Positions 45,107 through 54,357 of a stretch of DNA of 64,000 nt are shown in pieces. The notes beneath the pieces are model-generated. The model searched no databases. It was not told the origin of the DNA and saw nothing but the letters and a program-made list of their open reading frames with translations. The stretch's first letter is position 1; each line of letters opens with the position of its first letter. The translations under genes were made by a program, and so were the position numbers. Origin of the DNA: Bradyrhizobium sp. 132 (GTDB taxonomy: Bacteria > Pseudomonadota > Alphaproteobacteria > Rhizobiales > Xanthobacteraceae); contig NZ_JADPKY010000012.1 of NCBI RefSeq assembly GCF_023074185.1, positions 62,001 to 126,000 on the forward strand, in the 5' to 3' direction.

Positions 45107-46945
45107 TCAATTGCATATTTCGGCGGGTAGCTTGACCGTAGGAGTGGCTGGATGATTGGCCGTCCCGAGCCGGCATCCCTTGGCGATCGGCCTGCATCCG
45201 GCGTTGTTGCAGATCATTTGCCCGGAGGCCTGCGGCGTCGACGGCGCAGCCTCCGTTTGCTTCCGGTCCGTATCCCGCCTCCTCGAATCCTCGCGCGTTG
45301 CGACCGGCTTCTTCTCCTGAATCTTCTCGCACTCGTTGTCGTCACCGACGTGGTAGCCGGCCCGGCAGGCGATCTTCGCGCATTGATCGCCGTCGGCCTT
45401 GAAGCCGAAATTGCATACGAGCGGACAGACGCGTCCCGGCTTCGCCTTCAGCGCATCGAGCGCGTCGACACTGGCAAGCTTTGCGTCAAACTGGGTGCCG
45501 GCATATTTGTTGAACAGTGTCAGCGAGCGCTGTGCGGCCGAATTCCATTCACCATCCGCAGCCGAGGCAAGACAACCGACGCGGCGCAATTCGCTCTGCA
45601 CGGATTTCGCCAGATCAGCTGCCGACAAATTGGATGTCGGCGCCGGCGCGAGGGCTGCCACTTTCTGGCTCCCGGCCTCCGGTATCTGGCGATCGGCTGT
45701 CTGCTTGGCTGAAGCCTTCTCCGCCGCTTGTCTGGCGGCGAGTTCGGCTTTGGCCTTCTCCGCCGCCTGCTTCTCGGCCTGCGCTTTCGCGGCGGCGGCC
45801 TCGGCCACTTTGCGCTGCTGCTCGGCCGCCTCCGTCCTCGCCTGCTCGATCTGCTTCTGCTTCTCGGCCGCGATCCGCGCCTCTTCGGCGGCCTTCGCGG
45901 CCGCGGTCGCTTTGTCCTGCTCGACTTTCTGGGCGCGTTCGGCAACGAGCCTTGTCTTCTCCTGCTCGGCCGCCCTGGACTTTTGCTCAGCCGACGCGCG
46001 CGTCTCCTCGGCACCGATCTTGTTCAACTGGCCCTTGGCAAGATTCGCATAGAACCCCTCAGGATATTGCGCCAGAAACGCTTCCCAGCCGTCCCGCGTG
46101 CCGAGCTGGAGCGCGAGTTCATAGTCTCGCCTGAGCTCCGACTGGGGATTTGCCTGCGGACCGGTTGCAGCCGGCTTGGCAGGAACCAGCGGCACGTCAT
46201 CACCGCCCAGCGAGCCATACACGAAGGGTTCCTGCTTGTTCGCGGTGCTCCTCAGCACATCATCGCGCACGAAGCCGAACGCCTTGCGCAGGTCCAGCCC
46301 GGGCTTTGGGAGGTGCTCGACAAGCGCCGTGGCGAACGGGCTGTTTCTGGTATCTCCGTCCGACGCCGTCGATCCCGCTTTTGCCGCGAAGGCGATCATG
46401 GTGTTGGGGCTGGTCGGCTCGACCTTGGCGAGCCCTCGGCCGATCGCGCGCGAGGCCACCGTGCGCTTCATCGTCTTGGAAAAGGGATTATCACGGCAGG
46501 CATCGAGAATGACCAGCCGAAGCTGTTTGGCCGACTCGATGCTCACCAGCACGCGGTCGATCGGCAGCGCCTCGTCGTAGACGTCGGTGTCGGTCTCGAG
46601 CGCAGCATCGATCGGAATCAGGTAGTTGGTGCCGTCCACCTCGAGACCGTGGCCCGCGTAATAGACGATCGCGACATCTGCGTCTCGCGTCCGCGCGCCG
46701 AACTCGCGCAGGGCCTTGCGCATTTCGGGCGCGTTCAAGTCCTGCCTGACGTCAACCGTGTCGAATCCCGCCTTCTTCAACATGCCGCCGATCAAGGCCG
46801 CATCGCCCACCGGATTGGCAAGTTTCGGCGCGCTCTTATAGGCGGAATTGCCGATGACGAGCGCAACGCGCTTGTCGGCCTGCGCCGGCGCGCAGGTGAC
46901 GAGAAATACAAAAATCAAAGCACAGGAAAATCGAACGATATTCAC
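45107..46945 (-). CDS. Exported caspase-like protease, paralogue A
   Basis: The 612-residue protein has a signal peptide (residues 1-24, ending APAQA|DK), a caspase (C14) domain (about 25-250) with catalytic H99 (YYAGHG) and C150 (LDACRDNPF), an Ala/Lys/Glu-rich coiled coil (about 310-430), a peptidoglycan-binding-like segment VQSELRRVGCLASAADGEWN, and a Cys-rich tail ending AEICN. The GTG at 46945 is preferred to ATG 46978: the signal peptide then aligns residue for residue with paralogues B and C. Its caspase and coil parts resemble C, its C-terminal part B. Likely periplasmic; function unknown. Confidence 0.9.
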   Translation of the reverse strand: MNIVRFSCALIFVFLVTCAPAQADKRVALVIGNSAYKSAPKLANPVGDAALIGGMLKKAGFDTVDVRQDLNAPEMRKALREFGARTRDADVAIVYYAGHGLEVDGTNYLIPIDAALETDTDVYDEALPIDRVLVSIESAKQLRLVILDACRDNPFSKTMKRTVASRAIGRGLAKVEPTSPNTMIAFAAKAGSTASDGDTRNSPFATALVEHLPKPGLDLRKAFGFVRDDVLRSTANKQEPFVYGSLGGDDVPLVPAKPAATGPQANPQSELRRDYELALQLGTRDGWEAFLAQYPEGFYANLAKGQLNKIGAEETRASAEQKSRAAEQEKTRLVAERAQKVEQDKATAAAKAAEEARIAAEKQKQIEQARTEAAEQQRKVAEAAAAKAQAEKQAAEKAKAELAARQAAEKASAKQTADRQIPEAGSQKVAALAPAPTSNLSAADLAKSVQSELRRVGCLASAADGEWNSAAQRSLTLFNKYAGTQFDAKLASVDALDALKAKPGRVCPLVCNFGFKADGDQCAKIACRAGYHVGDDNECEKIQEKKPVATREDSRRRDTDRKQTEAAPSTPQASGQMICNNAGCRPIAKGCRLGTANHPATPTVKLPAEICN

Positions 46946-47000
46946 ACAGATCACCCGGGAGTCTTTGATGCACTGCATAGAACTGATCGGTTACGCAACA

Positions 47001-48809
47001 CTAGTTGCACACCTCGACTTGTGACATGCCGGCGCTACCCGGCCTTGAATCTCGCTCAATGCGACACCCCTTGGCAACCGGCCTGCATCCGCCGCCGTTA
47101 CAGATCATCTGTCCGGAGGCCTGCGACTTCGGCGCCGTGGACTCCGCACCCTTACGGTCCTGGTCGCGCTTCCTGGAGTCTTCGCGCGTTGCGACCGGCT
47201 TCTTCTCTTGAATTTTCTCGCATTCGTTATCGTCACCGACGCGGTAGCCGGCCCGGCAGGCGATCTTCGCGCATTGATCGCCGTCGGCTTTGAAGCCGAA
47301 ATTGCATACGAGCGGACAGACGCGTCCCGGCTTCGCCTTCAGCGCATCGAGCGCGTCGACGCTTGCAAGCTTTGCGTCAAATTGGGTGCCTGCGTATTTG
47401 TTGAATAGTGTCAGCGAGCGCTGTGCGGCCGAATTCCATTCACCATCCGCAGCCGAGGCAAGACAACCGACGCGGCGCAATTCGCTCTGCACGGATTTCG
47501 TGATGTCGCCGGGCGGCGGATCACTTGGCGGCGGCGACAGCGCGGCGATTTTCCTACCCTCGGCATCGGCCGCCTTCTTGTCCGCGGCCTGCTTCGCTGC
47601 CGCCTCGGTCGCCGCCTTCTCGATCGCCCGCTTCTCCGCGAGCGACTTGGCCGCGGCAGCTTCCGCCGCCTTGCGATCTCGTTCGGCTGCCTCTGCCTTG
47701 GCCTGCTCGATCTGCTTGGCCTTCTCGGCAGCAATCCTCGCCTCTTCCGCGGCTTTCGCAGCGGCGGCCGCTTTCTCCAGTTCGGCCTTCTGGGCTCGCT
47801 CTGTCGCGAGCCTCGCCTTCTCCTGTTCGGCCAGTCGCGCCTTCTCGGTCGCTGCCGTGCGATCCTCCTCGGCGGCAATCTTCTTCAACTGCACGCGGGC
47901 GAGGTTGGCGTAAAAGCCCTCCGAATAGGTCTGGAGGAATGCTTCCCAGGCTTCACGCAGGCCGGCCTGAAGGGCAAGCTCGTAGTCTTTGCGCACACTG
48001 TCCTGTGGATTTGCCTGCGGACCGGCTGCGGCGGCCGGCCTTGCCGGCACCAGCGGCACATCGCTGCCGCCCAGGGAGCCATAGACATACGGCTCCTGCT
48101 TGTTGCCGGTCTTTTTCAAGACGTCGTCACGGACAAACCCGAACGCCTTGCGCAAGTCGAGCCCGGGCTTTGGCAGATGATCGGTCAGCGCCACCGCGAA
48201 CGGGCTGTTCCGGGAGTCGCCATCGGACGCCGTCGACCCCGCCTTGGCCGCAAACGCGATCATCGTGTTCGGACTGGTCGGCTCGACCTTGGCAAGCCCG
48301 CCACCAATCGCGCGCGAGGCCAGGGTGCGCTTCATCGTCTTGGCGAAAGGGTTGTCGCGACAGGCGTCGAGGATGACGAGACGGAGTTGTTTGGCCGGTT
48401 CGACCGCATACAGCGCGCGGTCGAGTGCGATCGTCTCGTCGAGGACATCGCCATCGGTTTCCAGCATGGCATCGGTCGGAACGAGATAGTTGCTGCCGTC
48501 CAGCTCGATGCCATGGCCCGCATAGTAGATCACCGCCATGTCGGCATCGCGCGTCCTGGCCGCGAACTCGCGTAGCGATCGCCGCATTTCGCTGGCATTG
48601 AGGTCCAGCTTGATCTCGACCGTATCGAAACCCGCATTCCTGAACATGCCGCCGACCAGTCCGGCGTCGTTCACCGGGTTCGCGAGCCGCGGCGCGTTCT
48701 TGTAGGCGGAATTGCCAATCACGAGCGCGACGCGCTTGTCGGCAAGCGCAGATCCGCAAGCCAGCCAGACGGCGAAGGCCGATATCAAAAGAACTCGAAA
48801 GACGTTCAT
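47001..48809 (-). CDS. Exported caspase-like protease, paralogue B
   Basis: The 602-residue protein has a signal peptide (cleavage near ALA|DK), a caspase domain with H99 and C150, a coiled coil (about 310-420, AEKARLAEQEKARLATE-type) and the shared Cys-rich C-terminal region ending VEVCN. The coil differs most from A and C. It lies 33 bases after paralogue C and 55 bases before A, on the same strand, so all three are probably one transcript. The cytosolic or periplasmic substrate is unknown. Confidence 0.92.
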   Translation of the reverse strand: MNVFRVLLISAFAVWLACGSALADKRVALVIGNSAYKNAPRLANPVNDAGLVGGMFRNAGFDTVEIKLDLNASEMRRSLREFAARTRDADMAVIYYAGHGIELDGSNYLVPTDAMLETDGDVLDETIALDRALYAVEPAKQLRLVILDACRDNPFAKTMKRTLASRAIGGGLAKVEPTSPNTMIAFAAKAGSTASDGDSRNSPFAVALTDHLPKPGLDLRKAFGFVRDDVLKKTGNKQEPYVYGSLGGSDVPLVPARPAAAAGPQANPQDSVRKDYELALQAGLREAWEAFLQTYSEGFYANLARVQLKKIAAEEDRTAATEKARLAEQEKARLATERAQKAELEKAAAAAKAAEEARIAAEKAKQIEQAKAEAAERDRKAAEAAAAKSLAEKRAIEKAATEAAAKQAADKKAADAEGRKIAALSPPPSDPPPGDITKSVQSELRRVGCLASAADGEWNSAAQRSLTLFNKYAGTQFDAKLASVDALDALKAKPGRVCPLVCNFGFKADGDQCAKIACRAGYRVGDDNECEKIQEKKPVATREDSRKRDQDRKGAESTAPKSQASGQMICNGGGCRPVAKGCRIERDSRPGSAGMSQVEVCN

Positions 48810-48842
48810 ACAATCGCCCAGTCATCGCGTTTCGTCTCGACG

Positions 48843-50696
48843 CTAGTTGCAAACCTCATAGTTCCCGCCCGTCGCACCATTCGGGCTGGCCCTTCCGGGA
48901 ATCGCCCCACTCACAAGCCGACATCCTTTTTGAACTGGCCGGCAACCCACAGAGCTGCAATAGATTTGGCCGCTTGCCTCCGGCTTCGATGGCGCAGCCT
49001 CGGTTTGCTTCCGCTCCGTATCCCGCCTCCTCGAATCCTCGCGAGTCGCGACCGGCTTCTTCTCGGGCACCTTCTCGCACTCGTTGTCGTCACCGACGCG
49101 ATAGCCGGCGCGGCAGGTGATCTTCACGCATTGATCGCCGTCGGCCTTGGAGCCGAAATTGCAAATGAGCGGGCAGACTCGTCCGGGTTTTGCTTTCAGC
49201 GCTTCGAGCGCGTCGATGCTTGCAAGCTTCGCGTCGAGCTGGGTGCCGGCATATTTGTTGAAGAGCGTGAGCGAGCGCTGTGATGCGGCGCTCCAGTCGC
49301 CGTCCGCAGTCGTGGACAGGCAGCCCACACGGCGCAATTCGCTCTGTAGGGATTTTGTCAGATCAGCCGCCGACAATGCCGATGCCGACGTCGGCGAAAG
49401 GGCTGCAACTTTTTGCTCGACCTCAGGCATCTGCCGATCGGCCGTCGGCTTTGCCACCTGCTCCGCCTTCTCGGCTGCCTGCTTGGCGGCAAGCTCGGCC
49501 TTGGCCTTCTCCGCCGCCTGCTTCTCGGCCTGTGCTTTCGCCGCAGCAGCCTCAGCCAGCTTGCGCTGGTGCTCCGCCGCCTCGGTCCTCGCCTGCTCGA
49601 TCTGCTTCTGCTTCTCCGCCGCGATCCGGGCCTCTTCGGCAGCTTTGGCCGCCGCGGCCGCCTTGTCCTGCTCGGTCTTCTGGGCGCGTTCGGCAATAAG
49701 CCTTGCCTTCTGCTGCTCGGCCGCATTCGCCTTTTGCTCGGCCGACGCCCGCGTCTCTTCAGCGGCGATCTTGTTCATCTGGCCCTTGGCCAGATTGGCA
49801 TAAAAACCTTCGGGATATTGCGCCAGGAAGGCTTCCCAACCGTCGCGCGTGGCAAGCTGCAGCGCCAGCTCGTAATCCCTGCGAATAGAATCCTGCGGGT
49901 TGGCCTGCGCCCCAGACGCGGCCGGTTTGACCGCAACCAATGGCACGTCGTCGCCACCGAGCGAGCCGTACACATACGGCTCCTGCTTGTAGCCCGTGCT
50001 CTTGAGCACGTCGTCGCGCACGAAGCCGAAAGCCTTGCGCAGGTCGAGGCCCGGCTTCGGCAGGTGCTCGACCAAGGCGACGGCGAACGGGCTGTTCTTG
50101 GAGTCGCCGTCAGACGCGGTCGATCCCGCTTTCGCGGCGAAGGCGATCATGGTGTTGGGGCTGGTCGGCTCGACCTTGGCGAGCCCGCGTCCGATCGCGC
50201 GGGAGGCCAGCGTCCGCTTCATGGTCTTGGAAAACGGATTGTCGCGGCACGCGTCCAGGATGATCAGGCGCAGCTGCTTGGCCGGCTCGACCGCGAACAG
50301 CGCGCGCTCGACCGGGATGGTCTCGTCGAGCACGTCGCCATCCGTCTCCAGCGTCGCATCGGTCGGAATGAGATAGTTGGTGCCTTCCAGCTCGATGCCG
50401 TGGCCGGCGTAATAGATCACCGCCACATCCGCATCGCGGGTCCTGCCGGCGAACTCACGCAACATGCGCCGCATCTCGCTCGCACTGAGATCCAGCCTGA
50501 CGTCGACGGAATCAAAGCCCGCCTTCTTGAACATGCCGCCGACCAGAGTGGCATCGTTCACGGGATTGCCGAGCTTGGGCGCGCTCTTGTAAGCGGAATT
50601 GCCGATCACGAGCGCAACCCGCCGGTCGGCTTGGGCCGGTCCGCAGGCAAGGCCGATGGCCAAAATCAACAAAGCAAATATCCGAAACGGAATCAC
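48843..50696 (-). CDS. Exported caspase-like protease, paralogue C (first gene of array)
   Basis: The 617-residue protein has a signal peptide ending PAQA|DRR, a caspase domain with H99 and C150, a long coiled coil closely matching that of A (EETRASAEQKANAAEQQKARLIAE), and a Cys-rich tail ending YEVCN. The GTG at 50696, preferred to ATG 50753, aligns with the B start and follows GGGGG. It is the promoter-proximal gene of the array; a sigma70-like promoter and a perfect CRP-type palindrome lie upstream. It is probably exported and processed. Confidence 0.9.
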   Translation of the reverse strand: MIPFRIFALLILAIGLACGPAQADRRVALVIGNSAYKSAPKLGNPVNDATLVGGMFKKAGFDSVDVRLDLSASEMRRMLREFAGRTRDADVAVIYYAGHGIELEGTNYLIPTDATLETDGDVLDETIPVERALFAVEPAKQLRLIILDACRDNPFSKTMKRTLASRAIGRGLAKVEPTSPNTMIAFAAKAGSTASDGDSKNSPFAVALVEHLPKPGLDLRKAFGFVRDDVLKSTGYKQEPYVYGSLGGDDVPLVAVKPAASGAQANPQDSIRRDYELALQLATRDGWEAFLAQYPEGFYANLAKGQMNKIAAEETRASAEQKANAAEQQKARLIAERAQKTEQDKAAAAAKAAEEARIAAEKQKQIEQARTEAAEHQRKLAEAAAAKAQAEKQAAEKAKAELAAKQAAEKAEQVAKPTADRQMPEVEQKVAALSPTSASALSAADLTKSLQSELRRVGCLSTTADGDWSAASQRSLTLFNKYAGTQLDAKLASIDALEALKAKPGRVCPLICNFGSKADGDQCVKITCRAGYRVGDDNECEKVPEKKPVATREDSRRRDTERKQTEAAPSKPEASGQIYCSSVGCRPVQKGCRLVSGAIPGRASPNGATGGNYEVCN

Positions 50697-50723
50697 TTGC
50701 GTCCCCCAGGATGCAATTCCGCG

Positions 50724-50753
50724 AGAATATCCGGGAGCGTGGCCGATTGCCAA
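50724..50753 (-). promoter_or_regulatory. Sigma70-like promoter of the caspase array
   Basis: On the minus strand, TTGGCA (50753-50748), an 18-base spacer and TATTCT (50729-50724) form a promoter about 28 bases before the GTG of paralogue C. The predicted transcript starts near 50717, giving a short leader. Confidence 0.6.
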
Positions 50754-50762
50754 TTCTTCCTA

Positions 50763-50778
50763 TGTGACAATTGTCACA
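50763..50778. promoter_or_regulatory. Perfect CRP-type palindrome upstream of the caspase array
   Basis: TGTGACAATTGTCACA is a perfect 16-bp dyad that fits TGTGA-N6-TCACA, the binding pattern of CRP-like proteins. It lies 9 bases upstream of the -35 of the caspase promoter, with its centre about 54 bases upstream of the predicted start. It lies downstream of the stop of the acyl-CoA synthetase gene, so control of the caspase genes is its most likely role. Confidence 0.7.
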
Positions 50779-50862
50779 CAAGACCCTCTATCGGGGTATG
50801 AATAATGCGGCGAAGCGTCGCTCTGCTTTCGCAGCTGACGCCAAAGCCGGCTGTTGGGTCCG

Positions 50863-52770
50863 TTACATCTGCACCACCTCGTGGCGCATCACGAACGGTG
50901 CAAGCAGTGCGTGCACCTCGCTCGCAACCGCCTCGCGCTGATCAGCTGGCAGGCCCGCCAGCGTAACCGTGGCGATCGAGCCATGACTGCCGTGAGCGCC
51001 GACCCTGACCTTGCAGTCGATGCCGCGCTCGGCGAGCGGTGTCAGCACCTTCGTGAACACGCGCTGGGCTGCGTCCCAGCGCAGCTGCGGCTTGAATACC
51101 TTGCCGACGCCGGTGACAGGCATCGGGTCGATCGGAATGACCTGCACCGGAACGGCGGCGCGCTCCGGCGTGCGCTCGCGCACCCATGTCTCCAACTCGC
51201 CCGATTCGACAGTCGCACCCGGCTTCAGCTGCACGTAACCCACCGGCAATTCGCCGGCATAGGCGTCCGGCTGACCGACCACCGCGGCAAAGCCGACGGC
51301 GGGATGCCGGAACATGATCTCCTCGATCGGCGCCGGATCGATGTTGTGGCCGCCGCGGATCACGAGATCCTTGGCGCGGCCGGTGATCCAGAGATAGCCG
51401 TCGGCATCGAGCCGGCCGAGATCGCCGGAATTGACCCAGACCTCGTCGACGAAGGCGCCCTTGTTGTGCTCGTCGTTGAGATAGCCGCCGAACACGCCGG
51501 GCCCGGCCATGATGACGACACCGATCTCGTCCGGCGCGCAGTCGCGGATCAGCCGGCCGTCGGCATCGAGTTGCACGATGCGGACCCGCGCGTAAGGCAT
51601 GGGCAGGCCGACCGAGCCGAGCCGGATCGGCCGCGACGGATAGGCCAGCGTGTGCACGCTCGAGGTCTCGGTCATGCCGTAGACCTCGACGACCGGCAGC
51701 TTGAGCTTGTCCTGGATCGCAGACCCCACCGCGACCGGGATCGCCGAGCCGCCGCCGGCTGCATATTTCAGGCTGGAGATGTCGGCATTACCGGGCGGCA
51801 CCCCGAGCGTCGCGGCGAGCACCGTCGGCACGCTCGACAGCGCCTCCGGCTTGAAGCGCTCGACCAGTTGCCAGATATTCTTCACCGCATTCGGATTGCG
51901 CCATCCGCTCGGCGACAGCACGACCAGCGAACCGCCGGCGGACAGCGTCAGCAGCACCTGCGTCAGCGAACCCCCGACATGAAACAGCGGCATGCCGAAC
52001 AGCATGTTGGCGCCCGGCTTGGACTTCAGCAGCAGATTGAGCGCCCAGGCCTGATAGACCTGGTTGGCATGGGTGTGCCGCACCAGCTTTGGCGTTCCAG
52101 TGGTGCCTCCGGTGTGGAAATAGGCCGCGATGTCGCTGCCGAGAATCTTGCGCCCGCTGATAAGCCGGTCCGACGGCTGCTGCGCGATCAGATCGCTGAA
52201 GGCAAAGGTTCCCTTCGCCGGATCGCCGCCGCCGAACACCTGCACGACCGCCTTGAGATGTTTGAGTCGTGGGCGGATCTGTTCGACCTTCTGCCAGATG
52301 TCAGTGCCGGGCATCGGCCCCAGCGCCACCAGAATTTTCGTGTTCGCTGCCTCCAGGATCTCCGCGATCTGGTGCGGCTCCAAGAGCGGATTGACGGGGT
52401 TGGCGATGCCTGCGGCCTCCGCGCCGAACAGTGTCACGAAGGCGTCAGGTACCAGCGGCAGCATGAAGCTGATGACGTCGCCTTTCTCGACGCCAAGCGC
52501 GTGAAACATGTTGGCGGCCTGCGTGACGCGCGTGATGAAATCGCGGTATGTCACAACGAGAGGCGTGTCGGCGGGATCGGCATTTTGCAGGAACTGGATC
52601 GCCGGCCCGTCGGGGTTGCCCGCCGCACCCAGCCTGATCGCGTCGTAGGTGCTCTCGGCCGCGACGCGATCGGCGTAAGGGACCTGCTCGAAGGCTCGAA
52701 CCTCGGCGTCCGTTGCCAGGTCCGGATAGTCGCTGCCGATGAGCCGATCGAGCGCGTGGATGCCCGCCAT
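50863..52770 (-). CDS. Acyl-CoA synthetase (AMP-forming)
   Basis: The 635-residue adenylate-forming enzyme has the P-loop HTGGTTGTPKLVRHTH (about residues 253-268), the A5 motif YGMTETSSVHT, and A7-A8 motifs NSGDLGRLDADGYLWITGRAKDLVIRGGHN. It activates a carboxylate, probably a fatty or aromatic acid, to its CoA ester; the exact substrate is not readable. The ATG at 52770 is preferred to 52860 because a GGGAGG is upstream. The C-terminal part beyond the catalytic lysine region (TGVGKVFKP) is long. It is a single gene, divergent from the SecD-like gene. Confidence 0.92.
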   Translation of the reverse strand: MAGIHALDRLIGSDYPDLATDAEVRAFEQVPYADRVAAESTYDAIRLGAAGNPDGPAIQFLQNADPADTPLVVTYRDFITRVTQAANMFHALGVEKGDVISFMLPLVPDAFVTLFGAEAAGIANPVNPLLEPHQIAEILEAANTKILVALGPMPGTDIWQKVEQIRPRLKHLKAVVQVFGGGDPAKGTFAFSDLIAQQPSDRLISGRKILGSDIAAYFHTGGTTGTPKLVRHTHANQVYQAWALNLLLKSKPGANMLFGMPLFHVGGSLTQVLLTLSAGGSLVVLSPSGWRNPNAVKNIWQLVERFKPEALSSVPTVLAATLGVPPGNADISSLKYAAGGGSAIPVAVGSAIQDKLKLPVVEVYGMTETSSVHTLAYPSRPIRLGSVGLPMPYARVRIVQLDADGRLIRDCAPDEIGVVIMAGPGVFGGYLNDEHNKGAFVDEVWVNSGDLGRLDADGYLWITGRAKDLVIRGGHNIDPAPIEEIMFRHPAVGFAAVVGQPDAYAGELPVGYVQLKPGATVESGELETWVRERTPERAAVPVQVIPIDPMPVTGVGKVFKPQLRWDAAQRVFTKVLTPLAERGIDCKVRVGAHGSHGSIATVTLAGLPADQREAVASEVHALLAPFVMRHEVVQM

Positions 52771-53010
52771 GGAATTCCGTCCTCCCTCAGATGCATTCCC
52801 CGCGCCCTGTCTTTTGACTTTTTGGGTCGAGGAGGCCTCGACCGATGACCGGTCGAGCACGGACAGAATGATGGATGATTTGGCGTTCGTCCATGACCTA
52901 ACGTCGCCTACGATCGGGCTCAGACCTTTGAACCTGCGGGCCAGATCCGGGGACCAAGAATTGGCATCAGACCATCATGCCAGCGCCCTGCCGCAAGACT
53001 TGAGGTGATC

Positions 53011-54108
53011 ATGACTACGCCCCTGCGGGATTGCGCCACTCGGCCCTTCATCGCGCTCGCCATGACACTTGCGATCATGGCATCGGCGATCGCCCTGCCC
53101 CGCGCGGCACTCGCCGAGGACGGCCAGTTCGACAAGATGCGCGCCAAGATCGCGGCCTTCGTCGCCGACAAGATGGAGAAGCTCGGCGGGTCGCGCATCA
53201 TCTACAAGGTGGACACCGATGGCCTGCGCGAGAGCGTCGTCACGGATTTGCGCGACGACGTCTACAAGAACTTGCGCGAGGGCCGGATCGCCTTCTCCGG
53301 TCTTGCGATCCGCGACGGCGGCGTCGAGTTGAAGATCGCCGACGCCAAGGGCCGCGAGCAGCTCGCGCGCAAGCTCGCGTCAGCCGCAGAGGGATTGCCG
53401 TCGTATGCACTCGCCGTGACCGACGGCGGCGACGGAATGGTCAGGCTCGCGCCGACCGATGCCGCGTCCTCCGCGCGGCTGCACGAGTTCGTCAAAGATG
53501 CCATCGCCATGATCGAGCAGCGTCTGAAGGAAGCCGGCGTCCAGCTCGCCAGCGTCCAGCCCGACGGGACCGATCGCATCCGCATCTTTCTGCCCGGTGT
53601 GATGGAGCCCGAGCGCGTCACCGTGATCTTCGCCCGAAGGGTCAAGGTCGGATTCCGGCTGATCGACCTCTCGATGCCGCCGGAGCAGGCGCAATCCGGG
53701 GCGCCGCCGGCAGGCACGGAAGTCCTGCCCGGCTTCAAGGACAAGAGCCTTTATCTGGTCGCCAAGGACAGCGTGCTCGACGGCGACGACATCAGCTATG
53801 CAGGCCCGGGTTTTGCAAGCGGCACGAAGGACCCGATCGCCTCGTTCCGCTTTAACGGCCGCGGCACGCGGCGTTTTGCCCACGTCACCGAAGAGAACAT
53901 CGGAAAGCCCTTCGCCATCGTGCTCGACGGCAAGGTGATCTCCGCCCCCGCGATCCGCGAGCCCATCACCGGCGGCTCGGGCCAGATCTCCGGCAATTTC
54001 ACCCTGGAGGAAGCGAACAGCGTCGCCATGATGCTGCGCGCCGGTTCGCTGCCGGGGCACCTGGGCCTGGTCGAGCAGCAGGTCGTGCAGCCCGCCGCCA
54101 AGCCCTAG
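53011..54108 (+). CDS. Stand-alone soluble SecD-like protein (P1 domain only)
   Basis: The 365-residue protein has a signal peptide (cleavage about residue 36, ending ALAED) and then the SecD periplasmic P1 region: KVGFRLIDLSM and NGRGTRRFAHVTEENIGKPFAIVLDGKVISAPAIREPITGGSGQISGNFTLEEANSVAMMLRAGSLP. SecD goes on with five more membrane helices; this protein stops after a short Pro/Ala-rich end, so it cannot be a translocase subunit. The ATG at 53011 has GAGG at correct distance. It might bind exported proteins in the periplasm; that is inferred. Confidence 0.88.
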   Translation: MTTPLRDCATRPFIALAMTLAIMASAIALPRAALAEDGQFDKMRAKIAAFVADKMEKLGGSRIIYKVDTDGLRESVVTDLRDDVYKNLREGRIAFSGLAIRDGGVELKIADAKGREQLARKLASAAEGLPSYALAVTDGGDGMVRLAPTDAASSARLHEFVKDAIAMIEQRLKEAGVQLASVQPDGTDRIRIFLPGVMEPERVTVIFARRVKVGFRLIDLSMPPEQAQSGAPPAGTEVLPGFKDKSLYLVAKDSVLDGDDISYAGPGFASGTKDPIASFRFNGRGTRRFAHVTEENIGKPFAIVLDGKVISAPAIREPITGGSGQISGNFTLEEANSVAMMLRAGSLPGHLGLVEQQVVQPAAKP

Positions 54109-54357
54109 GGCTGGGATCGCCCCACGCCCCCGCCCCGTCGGGCGCCGAGGTCCACCACGCCGAGGCTCGTACCCCGTGGGCCCGAATCACGGGGGCGCCA
54201 CGGCCAAACAGGCAATTGCCGAAACCACCGATCCCGCTAAAATTTGCCTCTTGCGGCATGACGGCCGGAGGCTTCATTCAAGTGGTCGTCATTCGATTTC
54301 GGCTATACGGGTCGAGAATACCGACCAGGACTGAAGGCCTTACGCGGGGATAGTACC
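54109..54357. other. Intergenic region with no gene seen
   Basis: The 249-base gap between the SecD-like and cNMP-binding genes contains a GC-rich part with several short inverted segments (GCCCGAATC-type, CCCGTGGGCCC) and then an AT-richer part near 54230-54260. I find no convincing ORF, RNA gene or promoter pair. It presumably holds the promoter of the downstream gene. Confidence 0.5.

Noticed and set aside
54109..54357. Possible tRNA or small RNA in the gap before the cNMP-binding gene.
   Set aside because: No cloverleaf, T-loop motif or CCA end could be fitted; only short GC-rich inverted segments are present.
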